Of a stretch of 64,000 nt of DNA, positions 11,556-24,600 are shown in pieces. Made by a program: the position numbers and the translations under genes. Every line of letters begins with the position of its first letter. Position 1 is the first letter of the stretch. The notes under the pieces are model-generated. The model was given only the letters and a program-made list of their open reading frames with translations. It did no database searches and had not been told where the DNA came from. This DNA comes from Cannabis sativa (taxonomy: Eukaryota; Streptophyta; Magnoliopsida; Rosales; Cannabaceae), in contig NC_083605.1 of NCBI RefSeq assembly GCF_029168945.1, forward strand, positions 74,790,969 to 74,854,968, in the 5' to 3' direction.

Positions 11556-12554
11556 GTAAATTCATTTCCATCTCTTTTCTTTTTTAATATTCTTTTTAGA
11601 AAAAGAAATTTTTAATGCTGATTGAAATTATTCTTCATTCCTCAAAAGATTTGAATATTTAATGCATATTCTTACATTAAATATAAAAAACAAATCATAG
11701 AAGATTAATTTCAGTTTTCTCCAGATTTTGTTACATTACAAAATTATGAAATTTATATTTGAAATTATTGTTTGTTTTTTCTTTCTTTCTGTATTTTAGA
11801 TAATTTTAGAAATTGTTTATAGTAATTAGATTGAAGTGTGATGACCTTTTTTTTGTGATAAAAAGTTGAATTATCTGAATTTATTGCATTACCATAAACA
11901 TAACACAAAAATCAATTTTGATAGAACAATTTTAACGAAAATTTTCAATTTTTCATTTTATTAGTTCAATTTTATGTATTTTTTTATTGGTAGAGTATAT
12001 AATAAAATTTAAATGTATAAAAAAATATAACTACAACAGAATTTCTGTTATTCATATTAATAATTACTCTAAAATAAAACTATAACGATTTAATAATTAT
12101 TATAATATTTATTCTATTTTTAAGTTCTCAAACCTCATAATTTTGTAGTTTGAAAAAGAAGCCATATTTTTTCGATTTTTTTTTTTTTTGTGCTTTTCAT
12201 ATTGCCATAAACATATAATTAGTGTACCTTTTTGGTCTACAATTTTCTCTAATGATAAACAACACTTTCTAGTTTTTGAAAAGAACAGTTCAATACTCAA
12301 AGATCATTCATTATTTGGTTTTTTTTTTCTCTTTTTTTTTTTATTTCTTTTTCTTTTTTTGAATAAGTGGGGTTTGTTTCCATTTTTAGAGCCAATATAA
12401 TCACAAATAGTTTTTAGTATAAAATGGCATAATGAGCACCAAGTCAAAGTTCTAAACCCAACTTTCTTTTTTTTTTTCATTTTTTTTTTTATCATCTTTG
12501 ATTTGTTTTAAAGGCTTAATTTCAATGTAGGCAAAATCTAGGTAAGAAAAAAGG

Positions 12555-12845
12555 GAAATTTATAAAAAATACTGGAATTTGAGTTAACTTTTACAAAAAT
12601 ACTGTCACACGGAATTTTTTTCAAAAATACTGTGTTTTTATAAAACACCAGTAAAACACAAAGCAGTATAACTCAAAACAACAGTAGACCACTAGTAAAA
12701 CACTAGTAGAACACCAGTGAAAATTTAACACAGTATACTGCAGTATGAAACTTATAAAAAAACACAGTAAAAAAGTAAAAAATACCGCCTGGCAGTATTT
12801 TTGTAAAAAAATAGCAAAAGTTAGTATACCATGTAAATTTCTCAA
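12555..12845. repeat. Diverged repeat in the leader intron
   Basis: Carries TTTACAAAAATACTGT near the left end and ACAGTA-rich sequence with a matching inverted block (CAGTATTTTTGTAAAA) near 12791. This gives a MITE-like palindromic layout. Distantly related to family R1. Confidence 0.45.
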
Positions 12846-13369
12846 GAAAAAATGGGTTATGTTGCCAAAGTATGACTAAACATGTGGTCCCTTAACACCA
12901 AAAAAGTTACAATGCATTTTGTTTATATGAAAATCAAATTGCCTTTTATTTTATCCAATGTTAATATTATCATTATTATTATTATTATTATTAATTTCTT
13001 AAGTATTGTTCTTTAGTGAATGAGATAAAATGTAGCACTAATTTGTAATTAGATCAAACAAATTAATGGTTTGTAATCTTGTTAATTTGTGCATTTTTTT
13101 GTTACATATATTTTCATTGGAGTAGAACACTAAAAAGTGTTGTGGTCCATTGATTTTCCTTCTAAAAGTTCAAATTTATTAGTTCATCTCTCTTTTTGTG
13201 TAAACTCAAAAATTAATCATTATCTCCTAAGGTTTTAATTATTTTAGATTTTGTAAGATGTAGTTAAATTTTCATGCATGTTAAAATTGTCAAAGTTTTC
13301 TTATTTCTAGTTCTCGGCCTCATTTTGAGTTCATTGCTCTTTAGCAGTGTTTTCTGACTATAAAAAATC

Positions 13370-13675
13370 TTACTTTTAGTTACAAAAGTGACTAAAAGTA
13401 AAAAAGTTGTGAATAATTATAAATTATCATTTCTATGTTGTGACTTAAAGGATCATGCCTAAATATATTAGTCACAAAAATCACAATTTATTGTGACTAA
13501 ATGTGTTTTAAGTCATAATACTTATTGTGACTAAAACTAAATTAGTGACAACTTGTATCTAAATACTATTTTTTAATTACAAATAACTTTTTATTGTGAC
13601 TAAAAATCGTTTAGTCACAAAAATTTATGTTGTGACTAAATAATTATCACTAAAAATAGTTATCTTTTAGTGTGA
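13370..13675. repeat. Array of TTGTGACTAAA / TTTAGTCACAA motifs in the leader intron
   Basis: At least eight direct and inverted copies of the ten-base core lie within 300 bp, and the right end reads TTTTAGTG. Arrays of short subterminal repeats with a TAGTG end resemble CACTA-type transposons. The left end was not found. Confidence 0.5.
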
Positions 13676-13845
13676 TATGCTATTTCTCTCTAAATATATA
13701 TATAAATATATATATATAAATAAAGAGTGAAAATCCTTAATTTTTTTATTCTTCTTTTTCAGGTGACCGAGCTATCGAAAATATTCAAAGTAGAGATATA
13801 CTTAACAAGTTCAGAGAAATAACAAAGTCATTTGGGAATCAAGAA

Positions 13846-15944
13846 ATGGATTCTGAAAAATTAGAACAGCTGAAAATGACTAAAGCAGGTTAGTTTATTT
13901 CATAAGCATAAAATTAATATCATGCATAAATTAATAAATTATAGATACTATATGTTATTTTGCTACTTTGCTTGAACAACATAATTTATGATTTTGTTTA
14001 CAATGAAATTCTTAATTAATTTTACAATATTTCATAATTAATAATATGAGCACAAAAAATATGCAAAAAAAATTGCATTTTTGTTACAGTACTTTTTTTA
14101 ACTACAACATTCATCTTAATTAGTTGTGATTGACTGAAAAATATTGTCACGTCATTGAATGTAATATTTTGATATATATTTAATCTGATTGAATTTGTTG
14201 TGTGTAAATTTTAGAGATTGAGAAGAAAGTGACAACAATCTTGAGGCTACTCAAGAATGAAGGGCAAGGAAAGAGAAAGAAAGCCAAAAAAGAGACAGAA
14301 CTACTTGGATTGGTTGAGAATTTTTACAAGGATTACCAATCACTCTATGAATTGTATGATAATCTTATTATATCACAACCAAGAACAAGAGTAATTCATG
14401 GAAGAAAAAAACACAAGGAATGTTCTTCTAATTCTAGCTCAGATTCCGAGTACTATTCGTCTGAGGAAATCCACACAAACAAAGGCGAAAAATTTGTATT
14501 TGAAGCTGTGAATCTTGAAGTTCTTGAGATGAAGAACAAATTGGCTTCATTGAGTGAAGAAAATGACAATTTGAGATCAGAATGTGAAGCTAATTTGACT
14601 AAGTTACAAAAAATCGAGGTCGAGTTGGATGAGAAAGACAGAGGAATTTTAGAGCAAATTAAGTTTAATGAAGAGTTGAGATTGGAATTGGATAATAAAG
14701 AAGGCGAAAACTCTCTTCTCATGAGGAAAATCAAGGAGAATGAGGAGAGTTTCGAGTTGAAAATCGAAGAGATGAGGGCGCAGATTAATTGTTTGAGTTC
14801 TCAAAAAGGTGAATTGGAAGAAATTTTAGTATGTGAAAGAGAAAAAGGTGTAGCTCAAGTAAAGGACTTAGTGAAACAGATCAATTTTATGAAAAATGAA
14901 GTTGAGTCAATTAGAGGTGAAGTTTTGGATAAAATGGTTAAGATTGAGTCTTTGAATGAAGAGTTATTGGCTAGAAAGGTGTTAGTTGAGAAGAAAATGG
15001 TTGAAGATCAAAAGGGTCAAGATGATCAAGTCAATGAGAGTGAGCAAGAGAAAAAACAGTTGGATTACTTAAAGAGCAAGAAAGAAGAATCGGAGTTTCA
15101 ACAAGAGGTAAAAGAACACTCCAAAAGTAATAATAAATCAATGAAGGGTTTAGCTTTGAATAACAAGGAAAATAAGCAAAACCCTCAAATTGTAGCGAAA
15201 AAGATGGAAGATTTGGCAGAGAAATTTAGGGATGGTTTCGAAAACAAGTTTCGGTTACTTAGTAGGAGAATCTTGATAACAGAACAATTGAACACTGAGA
15301 ACAAAGAAAGCTACATGAAGATGAAAGAGAAGTATGAGAAAGAAAATAAAGCATTGGAAGAAAAGATTGCAGCTTATGAAAATGGGCAAAGAAATAGTAA
15401 TATTAATATCAAAGAGAAAGAGATTATAACAACATTAGTAGAGTGTGCAATGAGTAATTTGGAGTCAATTGTTAGGAATTTTGAGGATAAAAATGAGAAC
15501 TTTTTGGTCCATATTTCAAAAGTGTCAAGTGAGGTTAAATTTGCAAGTGGTGAAATGAGAAGGCTAAAGCATAATGTGGATTCATTGGTGAAAAAGTTAG
15601 ATGGTAAAGAAGAAGAGGAGGTTTTGCTGAGAGACAAGGTGTGGAATTTAGAAGCTAAAGTGAGCAAAGAAGGAGGTGAAAAGTTGAACTTGATGCAAGA
15701 AATTGACCAACTTGAGAAAAAAGTTGGGAAATATGAGAAGAAAATTAGAGAGAAAGAAGAGAGGCTTTTGTGTCTTGGTGATGAGAAGAGAGAAGCTATA
15801 AGACAGCTTTGTATGTTGGTTGAATATCATCAAACTCGTTTCGACCATCTCAAACAACTCCTCTCAATATCGAGTTTAAATTGTATGAAGACTACTGCTA
15901 GTGATGGACTCAGAAAATCTTTCAAAGTAGCTCATTGTGCATAA
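13846..15944 (+). CDS. CIP1-like coiled-coil protein, short paralogue
   Basis: Coding exons 13846-13888 and 14215-15944 encode 590 residues. The donor is GCAG|GTTAGT and the acceptor TTTTAG, and the phase is continuous. It aligns with the CIP1 gene downstream at both ends. The N-terminal block includes TKAEIEKKVTTILRLLK, FYKDYQSLYELYDNL and an acidic serine tract (CSSNSSSDSE). The C-terminal block is GDEKREAIRQLCMLVEYH (from about residue 536). The middle is plain coiled coil and lacks the tandem repeats of CIP1. Exon 1 is open upstream of the chosen ATG back to the acceptor at 13762. It there encodes a KFREITKSF block like the true N-terminus of CIP1, but has no ATG where CIP1 starts. Initiation at 13846 is therefore a fallback. 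Known for the family: interaction with the COP1 coiled coil. Function of this copy is inferred. Confidence 0.8.
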
Positions 15945-16282
15945 AAAGAAATTAGAGTGTTTTATAACTATTTTTCTAAAAAAAATTACATTAACAACTA
16001 CTATTTATTAGAGCTAGTTACCATTCATAACCAAGTTTTGTGGTTAATGTATTTAGTTACTAAAAAAAATGTTAAATATTTTTATTGCCGGATGTTATTT
16101 GAATTGATTATATAACTTGTTGTAATTTCACAGTTTTGAGTTGATTGGCTGCCAATCAAAAAAGAATATAATACATTTTTATACAATAATCAGATTTTCA
16201 TCGAGACATAATCACAATTAGTTCTATTGCTTAGAGTGTTATTATTGCTTTATCTTCTATAGTAGTTGTTTAGTTATATAAT
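15945..16282 (+). other. 3' flank of CIP1-like gene
   Basis: AT-rich sequence with no gene. It probably includes the 3' UTR; no single poly(A) site can be assigned. Confidence 0.4.
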
Positions 16283-16423
16283 TGTTAGAGAGTCTCACAT
16301 TGCTAATGTGTGGAAATATAATAGAATATATAAGAGTAATGGGCTACTCCTCCCATTGCCAATTGGTTTTGGGATGGAATCTCATTCACCTTATGTCCTC
16401 AAATTGTAACATGGTATCAGAGC
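16283..16423 (+). mobile_element. TRIM-like LTR plus primer-binding site
   Basis: A 129-bp sequence starts TGTTAGAGAGTCTCACATTG and ends TTGTAACA (TG...CA ends). It is followed at once by TGGTATCAGAGC, the primer-binding site complementary to initiator Met-tRNA. This is typical of terminal-repeat-in-miniature elements. No second LTR was found, so the element is incomplete. The A-rich stretch up to 16590 may be its internal part. Confidence 0.75.
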
Positions 16424-16739
16424 AAAAACAAACAAAAAAATCTCTAGTGACTATCCAACCCCAAAAAAATAAACCGATCGAAGTAGAGCCGAAAAAAAAA
16501 GAGCCACCAAAAAATCCCAAAAAAAAAAAATTGATCCAACTTATGTCGTCAAATTCTAACAATAATAGCTCCATTTCATGACCAAAATAAATTGTTTAGA
16601 AATGTATATTAGCCCTTTCATTGCTAGTTTTATATACTGAATTTGTATGTATATGGTGAATCGAATTGTAATAATATGTAAATTTTACAATTTGTTAATG
16701 AAATACTTTTGCATATCCTATTCCTATTAGTATTGTAAA

Positions 16740-17520
16740 TTCGTGCGTATCGTGCCGGTCTGATTCATAATTTTTTGTGCTTCTCAAAATATGGATTGTG
16801 TCGTGTCGTGTTACTGTTTTTACGAGGTAGGCCAAACACGGCCCGTAAGCTTGATTTTTTTGTACCATATTCGAATTTATGTCGTGTTTTGCTCATGCGT
16901 GTCGACCTATTTTTCTTAGACAGACCAACACATTTTCATATTTGGGCTCGAATTCATATTTTACTTACTAAACTTTATGCATATTTTATAGTTTTAATTA
17001 TATTTATATAATTTTTAAATAATATTTTACAAACACTCATATAAAAAAATAATTAAAATTATTAAAGTTTGAATATTAACTTATAAAATCTCAAATTTTT
17101 TATTACACTCTATAAATAAATTAATATATATTTTTAGTTTTATATTTTTTAATAATTTTAATTATAAAATTATAATATTCAATATTATATATAAATTTTA
17201 TTATTATTTTAACTTATTTATAATTAACAAATACACATATTATTATAATTATTAAGTTATAGGTTTTTTTTTAATGTTTCGTACTGTGCTTTTCGAGCTT
17301 GTTAAGTGTCACATCTTTCAAGCTAGTCTATTCGTACTTATGTGTCGTGCTTTTTGTGCTTCTTGTGTCATGTTATGCTTAATGACATATTTTTTGTGTC
17401 GTGTTGTGTCGTTCGTGCTTCTTGTATCATGTTATACTTAATCACATATTTTTTGTATCGTGTCGTGTTTAAACTCATATTTTTTCGTGCCTAATCGTAT
17501 CGTGTCAAAAAGTTCTCATT
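16740..17520. repeat. GTGTCGTG-rich repetitive region
   Basis: Both ends carry several copies of GTGTCGTG or CGTGTCGTGTT with CGTGCTT variants (16744-16920 and 17280-17505), around an AT-rich core. This suggests a decayed non-autonomous transposon. No coding sequence; the open frame at 16775-17011 is not supported. Confidence 0.45.
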
Positions 17521-18589
17521 GCACCAATAATGACCAAATTTTACAATCATTGTATAGTTACTGAGTACCACCATAACCTTAACCTCCTTGTTTTTTTTTT
17601 GTTAGTAACTCTAATAATATAGGATACACCCTTAACCATGTTTGGTACAATTAATCAAACAATAATGTCTATACAACGTATTGTTTGTTGAATGGTAGAT
17701 ATATACTTGTCTTTACTACTAAATACACTATTATTAGTGCTTGACAATTTGTTCTTATACAATCATTTTGAACAATAATTTTGTTTTAATTTTCTGTTTT
17801 TTCTTCCCTTTCATATTCTAAATACTTTTCAATAGAAACTTCATACCTAAAGTTTAGTCTTTTAACATCATAAAATTATAGTGGATGATATTTTTCTTAT
17901 ATAAAAATTTTCACATATTTATTAAATATTTGATATTAATTTATTTATTTTTTATTTAGTTGATGTTCTTTTAGTGGGACAAAGAAAAAAAAACACAAAT
18001 TAAGTTTTTTTTTTAATTTTTTTTATGCTATTAAAATTTTATTATCTAATTTTTCACTTAATAAATTTTTTTTAATTAAAAAAAATTCTTTTAACTCAAT
18101 GTAGTTACTTTTATTATTATTATTATTATTATCTTTTTCAGTTACCCTTAAAAGAAATTACTTTCAATATCTTTCTATATTCTTTATAAAATTGTTTATA
18201 TAAAAATTCATTTTATAATTTATTGTTTGCTCTTATTCCTTAATGAGATTATTTCATGATTATTAAAATTATATAATGAACTTAACCCTTAATACAACAA
18301 AATACAGTTTCATATAACTTAATACAATATATAAATACAAATGCGCCTCGTCCAATCAACTGAAAAGGACAACAATATCTCACGATATTGACCCCGAAAT
18401 ATCGAGAAGAAGAAAAAAACAAACAAAACCAAAATTATCGTTATGCCAGGTCATATCTTATATAAAAGCCTCAAATGGCAATTTCAGTAAATAACAAACA
18501 AAACCAAGGCTAAATTTACTAAAAATAGCTCCAAAACATTCCACCCTTAGAAAAAGGAAAAATTTAATTAAACCCTAAACATTTATGAG

Positions 18590-19330
18590 GAAAATTTTAT
18601 TTACACCTCTAAAATTTTTAAAGGCACCTAATTTTACTAATTTTAATTTAATATAAAATTTATATCTTTAATTGTACTAATTTTTTTTAATTTTTTTCTT
18701 CCAATTTATATTCTTAAAAAATATACCTATCAAACAAAAATAAAATATATTTTAAATATTATGACAAAGAATTATATGAAATTTTCTTAGGAAAAAAAAG
18801 TATACATACATGAATTAGAAAAAATTATGAAAATGAAATCAAAATAAGTATTGAAATTAACATAAAATAATGTGAAGAAATTTTTTTTAAAAAATATTAA
18901 GAGTAGTTTTTAAAAAATATTTAAGTTTATATATTTTTTTTAATAATAGAGTGTATTTATAAGTTTATGGGGGTACAAATAGAAGTAGAACTCCCCAATT
19001 TATAAATACACTTCATTTTAATAATTTTCATTTTTCATAAAATATATATATATTTAAGTATATTATTTTTTAAAATTTTATTCTTTCAATTTATATCCTT
19101 ATAAAATAATCTTATTAAACAAAAATAAATTATATTTTAAATTTTATAACAAAAAATTAAAATAAAAATTATGTAAAATTTTATTAAAAAAATTATACAA
19201 GATTTAAAATATTTTATAAATAATAAAATTAAAATAAGTATTGAAATTAAAAAATATTAATGCTAATTTTTAAAAATTGTTTTAAACTTAATTAATTTTA
19301 ATATTGGAGTAATAAAATTTTAAAAAGAAA
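18590..19330 (+). repeat. Two adjacent copies of dispersed repeat family R3
   Basis: Copies at about 18590-19000 and 19003-19330 share AATTTATATYCTTA, ACCTATCAAACAAAAATAAA, a GAAATCAAAATAAGTATTGA block and AAAATATTAAGAGTA. A third copy is at 48950-49290. No ORF. Confidence 0.6.
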
Positions 19331-19659
19331 AAAAATGAGATATTTGTGGCGAAATTTCTTAGTATTTATAATAATTATACATATGAGATATGACTAATAA
19401 AAAAAAAACAGTAAAATACTTTATCTTAAAATTTTGGTAGAGTATAATAAAATCCTAAAATAAACTTTTTTTTTTCTATATTTTTTTTTATTAAAATGAT
19501 ATGTGTAATAATTATAAATACTAAAAGAATTTAACTAACAATATTAAAAAAAAAGAAAAATTGAAGCTAGAAAATGGTGAACGACTCACTTCAACATCTC
19601 TCTCTTAATCCATACAAAACCACTTTTCTTTTTCTTTTTTTCATTTATTAATTTATTTT

Positions 19660-21644
19660 CTCTCTCTAGCTCTCTCTCTCTCTCTCTATTTTTTGATTGG
19701 AGAGCTTCAATTCAAGTATTTCAAAATTTCAGTGCTCTCTTTCTCTGTTCTTGATGATCGTCTTCTACTTCCTTTGTATCAGAATCACAGGTAAGTTTTT
19801 TCACTTTTCAATCGATTGATAGCTTTAGTATTTGAATTCTAATTTTTTGTTTCAATGAAATTTTCTTTCTCTTAGTTGTGATTTTCTCGGCTGAGAAAGT
19901 GAGCTCTGGAAAGTATTTCTTTGTTTCCTTTTTTCATTGGTTTAATCACGGAGGTTCTCTGATTGTTTGGATTTTATTAGATCGTGGCTCTTTTGCCTGA
20001 ATATTTTGATTTTTTTTTTCTTTAGTGCTTTTTGTCTTACTTCTTTCTTGACTGTTTTTCATGGTTCTGGATTTAAATCTGATTATTTTGTGTTTATTCT
20101 TCTTCTCAAACATGAACTCGAACTCGATCACTGTTTTTTGATAACTCAAATCAACGACTATAAATTTCTCAAATGATCATATAGTATTAACTGCGTTAGA
20201 TTCGTTTGAGTTTTAGCTTAACTGTCTGAATTAATTTATTCATTTTTGTTCAGGAAATTGAGCTTTGGCGATTCTTAAGAAACTTCCGGAGGAAAATTGA
20301 AAGAGAAAGTGAAAGAAAATTTCAGGTAAATAGTCTCTTCTTCCCGATTTTGACTCTTCGTGTGTAATAAAAAGGGCTTATCGGTCATTTAATCATTTCC
20401 TGTGAAAATTACAGCAATAAATTTACTTTGGTACCTTTTTTTTCTTCTTTGTTCTTATTTTTCCTTTTAATATTAAAATTTGTGATAATAATAGTGTAGG
20501 TGACATAATACGGTATATGAGTAATAATTAATAAAGATTAAAGAACAAAAAGAAGAGGTTTTCCTAGAAAAATTATAAAAAATTATAACAAGAGGAAGAA
20601 AGAAAACAAAAAGAACAGCTCATTTTCCTCTGATATGATATCTGTCTTTTCTGAATGAAAAATCATGTTCTTCTGAGCCTTTGAGTGATTCCCCTGAATT
20701 TAAAAATAAATAAATAAATAAAATCTGACGTGGCAGAGTTGTAAAGCTTTTTTGTTTTAAGAATCCTACGTTACCAGTCTTCTTTCTTTTTTTCTTTTTT
20801 CAGTTTTTTTCTTTCCAAACAATATTAATTTAATATAAGTTAAGCAAAAATATTAGTTTAATATTTAATATATTATATATTTCCTTGTTTAAGGTGGCGT
20901 TAGGCTCTGCTTCGTTTGCCCAGTACTTTTTTTTTTCTATTTAGCCCAGTTAGGTACATAAGAATAAATAGCCTGGGACATGGTAGAATTAATTAAGTGG
21001 GCTACTTAATTTTTACTTGGTTGTTAATGTGATTGGGTGTTCATGAAATTAACCAGTAAGCAGTAACCACCACTGGTTTTGAATCGTGTGTGGACTGTGG
21101 AAGAATTTTGAGTTTGAAGTACCTGGTTCAATTAATAAAACGAATATGCTGGGGACCATTATTATGTGTGTATATTCTTAAAGAGGAGCCATTATACGTT
21201 GCTTAACTTCTGTGCTTCCCTCTTTTAATCCACCAAAACGTCAAATTTATTGTACTTTAACGATTCATTACATGAATAACTGCTAGTATACCTTGTTTGT
21301 GTAAATACATCAAATAATAAATGACTATAAAGAAAGCCGTAAATTAGCTAATTCAGTACTAAAATTGTCAACTGATATTTATAGGCGTTATAACTTAACA
21401 TAATGCTCTGAAGTATGGCCGATAGGCCTAGTTTTGGTATATGACTCATATTTCACCATAGCTATACTTATAAGAATAAGAATAGTATTGGTCCATTTGT
21501 TCATATGTTAGTATTTTAAATATTCTTTTTCTGGTAGTTCAATTACAAATGATAATAAAAAATGTATGTTGTGTTTCAGACTCTGGGTATGGTGATTGTC
21601 TTTTGTCGCTAAGGAGTTGTTAGGGTGATCGGAAAATTGCAAGG
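19660..21644 (+). promoter_or_regulatory. CIP1 leader: three non-coding exons and two uORFs
   Basis: Leader exons are about 19660-19790, 20254-20325 and 21580-21644, with GTAAGT and GTAAAT donors and TTCAG acceptors. A (CT)n tract lies at 19662-19688. One uORF starts at 19754, crosses the first splice junction and stops after 14 codons. A second (ATG at 21590) stops after seven codons, shortly before the main ATG. Such uORFs usually lower translation. Exon 1's 5' limit is unknown. Confidence 0.6.
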
Positions 21645-24600
21645 ATGGGAAGAAAACGACGTGTGAAGGATTCTATCAAATCCTTATTTGGAAATCATAT
21701 TCAAGAAGAAAAAGATGACATGGAAGGAACTAAATTGGGTAAATTTTTATCAGATCTTTAGACTCCTTCTAAAGTTTTTATGCATATTTATAAATGGCTA
21801 AATGGAAAACTTAATAAATTTTGCTTTGTACTACAGAAATGGATGATAAGATGAGTCAAATCTTAGAGCTTATCAAAGATGAAGAACATGCTGCGGATAA
21901 TGGCAGTAATACTGAAGCAAAAACCAAAAAAGAACCACTTCAACTACTTGTCAAGGATTTCCATAAGCAGTACCAATCACTATATGCACGTTATGATAAT
22001 TTGACTGGAGAGCTGAGGAAAAAAATTCATGGCAAAAAAGAAAAGGACAACTCTTCTTCTTCATCTAGCTCAGATTCTGACTCTGATCATACTTCATCAA
22101 AAGAAAAAGGCAGCAAAAACGGACGATTGGAAAGTGAACTACATGAAATAATTGATGGTGTTAAGCAAGAACTTGAAGCATCACAATTACAAGTTGCTGA
22201 ATTAAAGAAGAAATTGGCTGCTACAACCGAAGAAAAGGAAGCTTTGAATTCAGAGTACGTGAAAGCTTTGAGCAACATACAAGAAGCTGAGAAAATAGTT
22301 GTGGAGTTAAAGAGTGAAGCTGAGGAGCTAAAGGGTGAAAGAACACAGCTTCTTACTGATAACAGAGAACTAAAGCAACAGCTTGAAGCTTCCCGTCAGT
22401 TAGAAGCTGATCTCAGTAAAAAGCTAGAAGAGTCAGAGAATGAGAAAAACAGCTTGATCAAGGAGAAAGAATCTTCAATCAGAATGATTCAAGAGGGGGA
22501 ACAGGTCGCAGCAGAATTAAGATCTTCGGCTGATCAGCTAAACAGCGAGAAATCAGCACTTGTGTTAGAACTGGAAGCTATTAAAGAGGAATTTCTCAAT
22601 GTTAAACAGCAATTGCAATCGACGGAACAGCAAGTCTCTGATTTAAACAACACTCTGAAAGATAGAGAGGAAGAGAACAGATCTTTAACTTTGAAAATAT
22701 CAGAGTTTTCGGATGAGATTCAAGTGTCACAGAACAAAGTGAAAGAACTTTTGGCTGAAGCGATTCTGCTAAAGGAGACATTAAGTGAGAGGGAAAGGGA
22801 ATACTCGACTCTCTCTGAGTTACATGAGACGTATGGGAGCAAAACATCAGTTCAAATTGAAGAATTTGAGACACAAGTGACATCCCTCAAACTTGAACTG
22901 GATTCGTTGCAGGGTCAGAGAAAAGATCTGGAAGATCAGATTGAAAGTAAAGAAGCTGAATCGAAACAACTGAGAGAGGACAATGTAACACTACAAGCTC
23001 AAATCACAGAACTTTCAAAAGAGAGTCAGCAGGCCCAGGATACTATTAAAGAGCTACTGGCAGAATCTAGTCAGTTAAAGGAGAATTTTGGCGTGAAGGA
23101 AAGGGAATATTCATCTCTGTCTGAGACACACGAGACACATCGAAATGAGACGTCAACTCGAATAAAGGAGTTTGATGATCGAGTGGCAGCCTTGGAACTG
23201 GAGCTGCAGTCCATTAAAGGGGAAAAAACAGAGCTGGAAGTTCAGATTGGGAGTAAAGAAAAGGAAGCTAGCAAACTGGCAGAGGAAAATGTAGGGCTCC
23301 AAGCTCAAATCTCGGAACTTTCAAACGAGGTTCAGCAGGCTCAGGACACAATAAAAGAAATACTGACAGAATCTGGTCAGTTAAAAGAGGTATTTAGTGT
23401 TAAGGAAAGGGAATACTTAACTCTGTCCGAGACACATGAGACACATCGGAATGAAACATCAACTCGAATACAAGAATTTGAGGCTCAAGTGGCAGAGCTG
23501 GAGCGTGAGCTGAAGTCCGTTGAAGGTCAAAAAAGAGAGCTGGAAGTGCAGATTGAGAGCAAAGGAAACGAAGCTAGCAAACTGGCAGAGGACAATGTAG
23601 GACTCCAAGCACAAATCTCAGAACTTTCAAATGAGGTTCAACAGGGTCAGAACACAATAAAAGAGCTACTGGCAGAATCTAGTCAGTTAAAGGAGGTGTT
23701 TGGTGTTAAGGAAAGGGAATATTCTACTCTCTCTGAGACCCACGAGACACATCGAAATGAAACATCAAGTCGAATAACAGAACTCGAGGCTCAAGTGGCA
23801 GACCTGGAACAGGAGCAGCAGTCCATTGTAGGCCAAAAAACAGAGCTGGAAGTGCAGATTGAGAGCAAGGAAAATGAAGCTGGCAAACTGGCAGCAGACA
23901 ATGCAAGACTCCAAGCTCAAATCTCAGAACTTTCAAATGAGGTTCAGCAGGGTCAGAACACAATAAAAGAGCTATTGGCAGAATCTAGTCAGTTAAAGGA
24001 GGTGTTTGTTGTTAAGGAAAGGGAATATTCTACTCTCTCTGAGACGCATGAGACACATCGAAATGAAACATCAAGTCGAATAACAGAACTTGAGGCTCAA
24101 GTGGCAGACCTGGAACAAGAGCTGCAGTCCATTGTAGGTCAAAAGAGAGAGCTGGAAGTGCAGATTGAGAGCAAAGCAAATGAAGCTAGCAAACTGGCAG
24201 AGGACAATGCAAGCCTCCAAGCTCAAATCTCAGAATTTTCAAATGAGGTTCAGCAGGGTCAGGACACAATAAAAGAGCTACTGGCAGAATCTAGTCAGTT
24301 GAAGGAGGTGTTTGGTGTTAAAGAAAGGGAGTATTCCACTCTCTCTGAGACACATGAGACACATCGAAATGAAACATCTAGTCGAATAATAGAACTTGAG
24401 GCTCAAGTGGCAGACCTGGAACGGGAGCTGCAGTCCATTGTAGGTAAAAAGGGAGAGCTGGAAGTGCAGATTGAGAGCAAGGAAAATGAAGCTAGCAATC
24501 TGGCTGCAGAAAATACAAGACTCCAAGCCCAAATCTCAGAACTTTCAAATGAGGTTCAGCAGGGTCAGGACACAATAAAAGAGCTATTGGCAGAGTCTGG

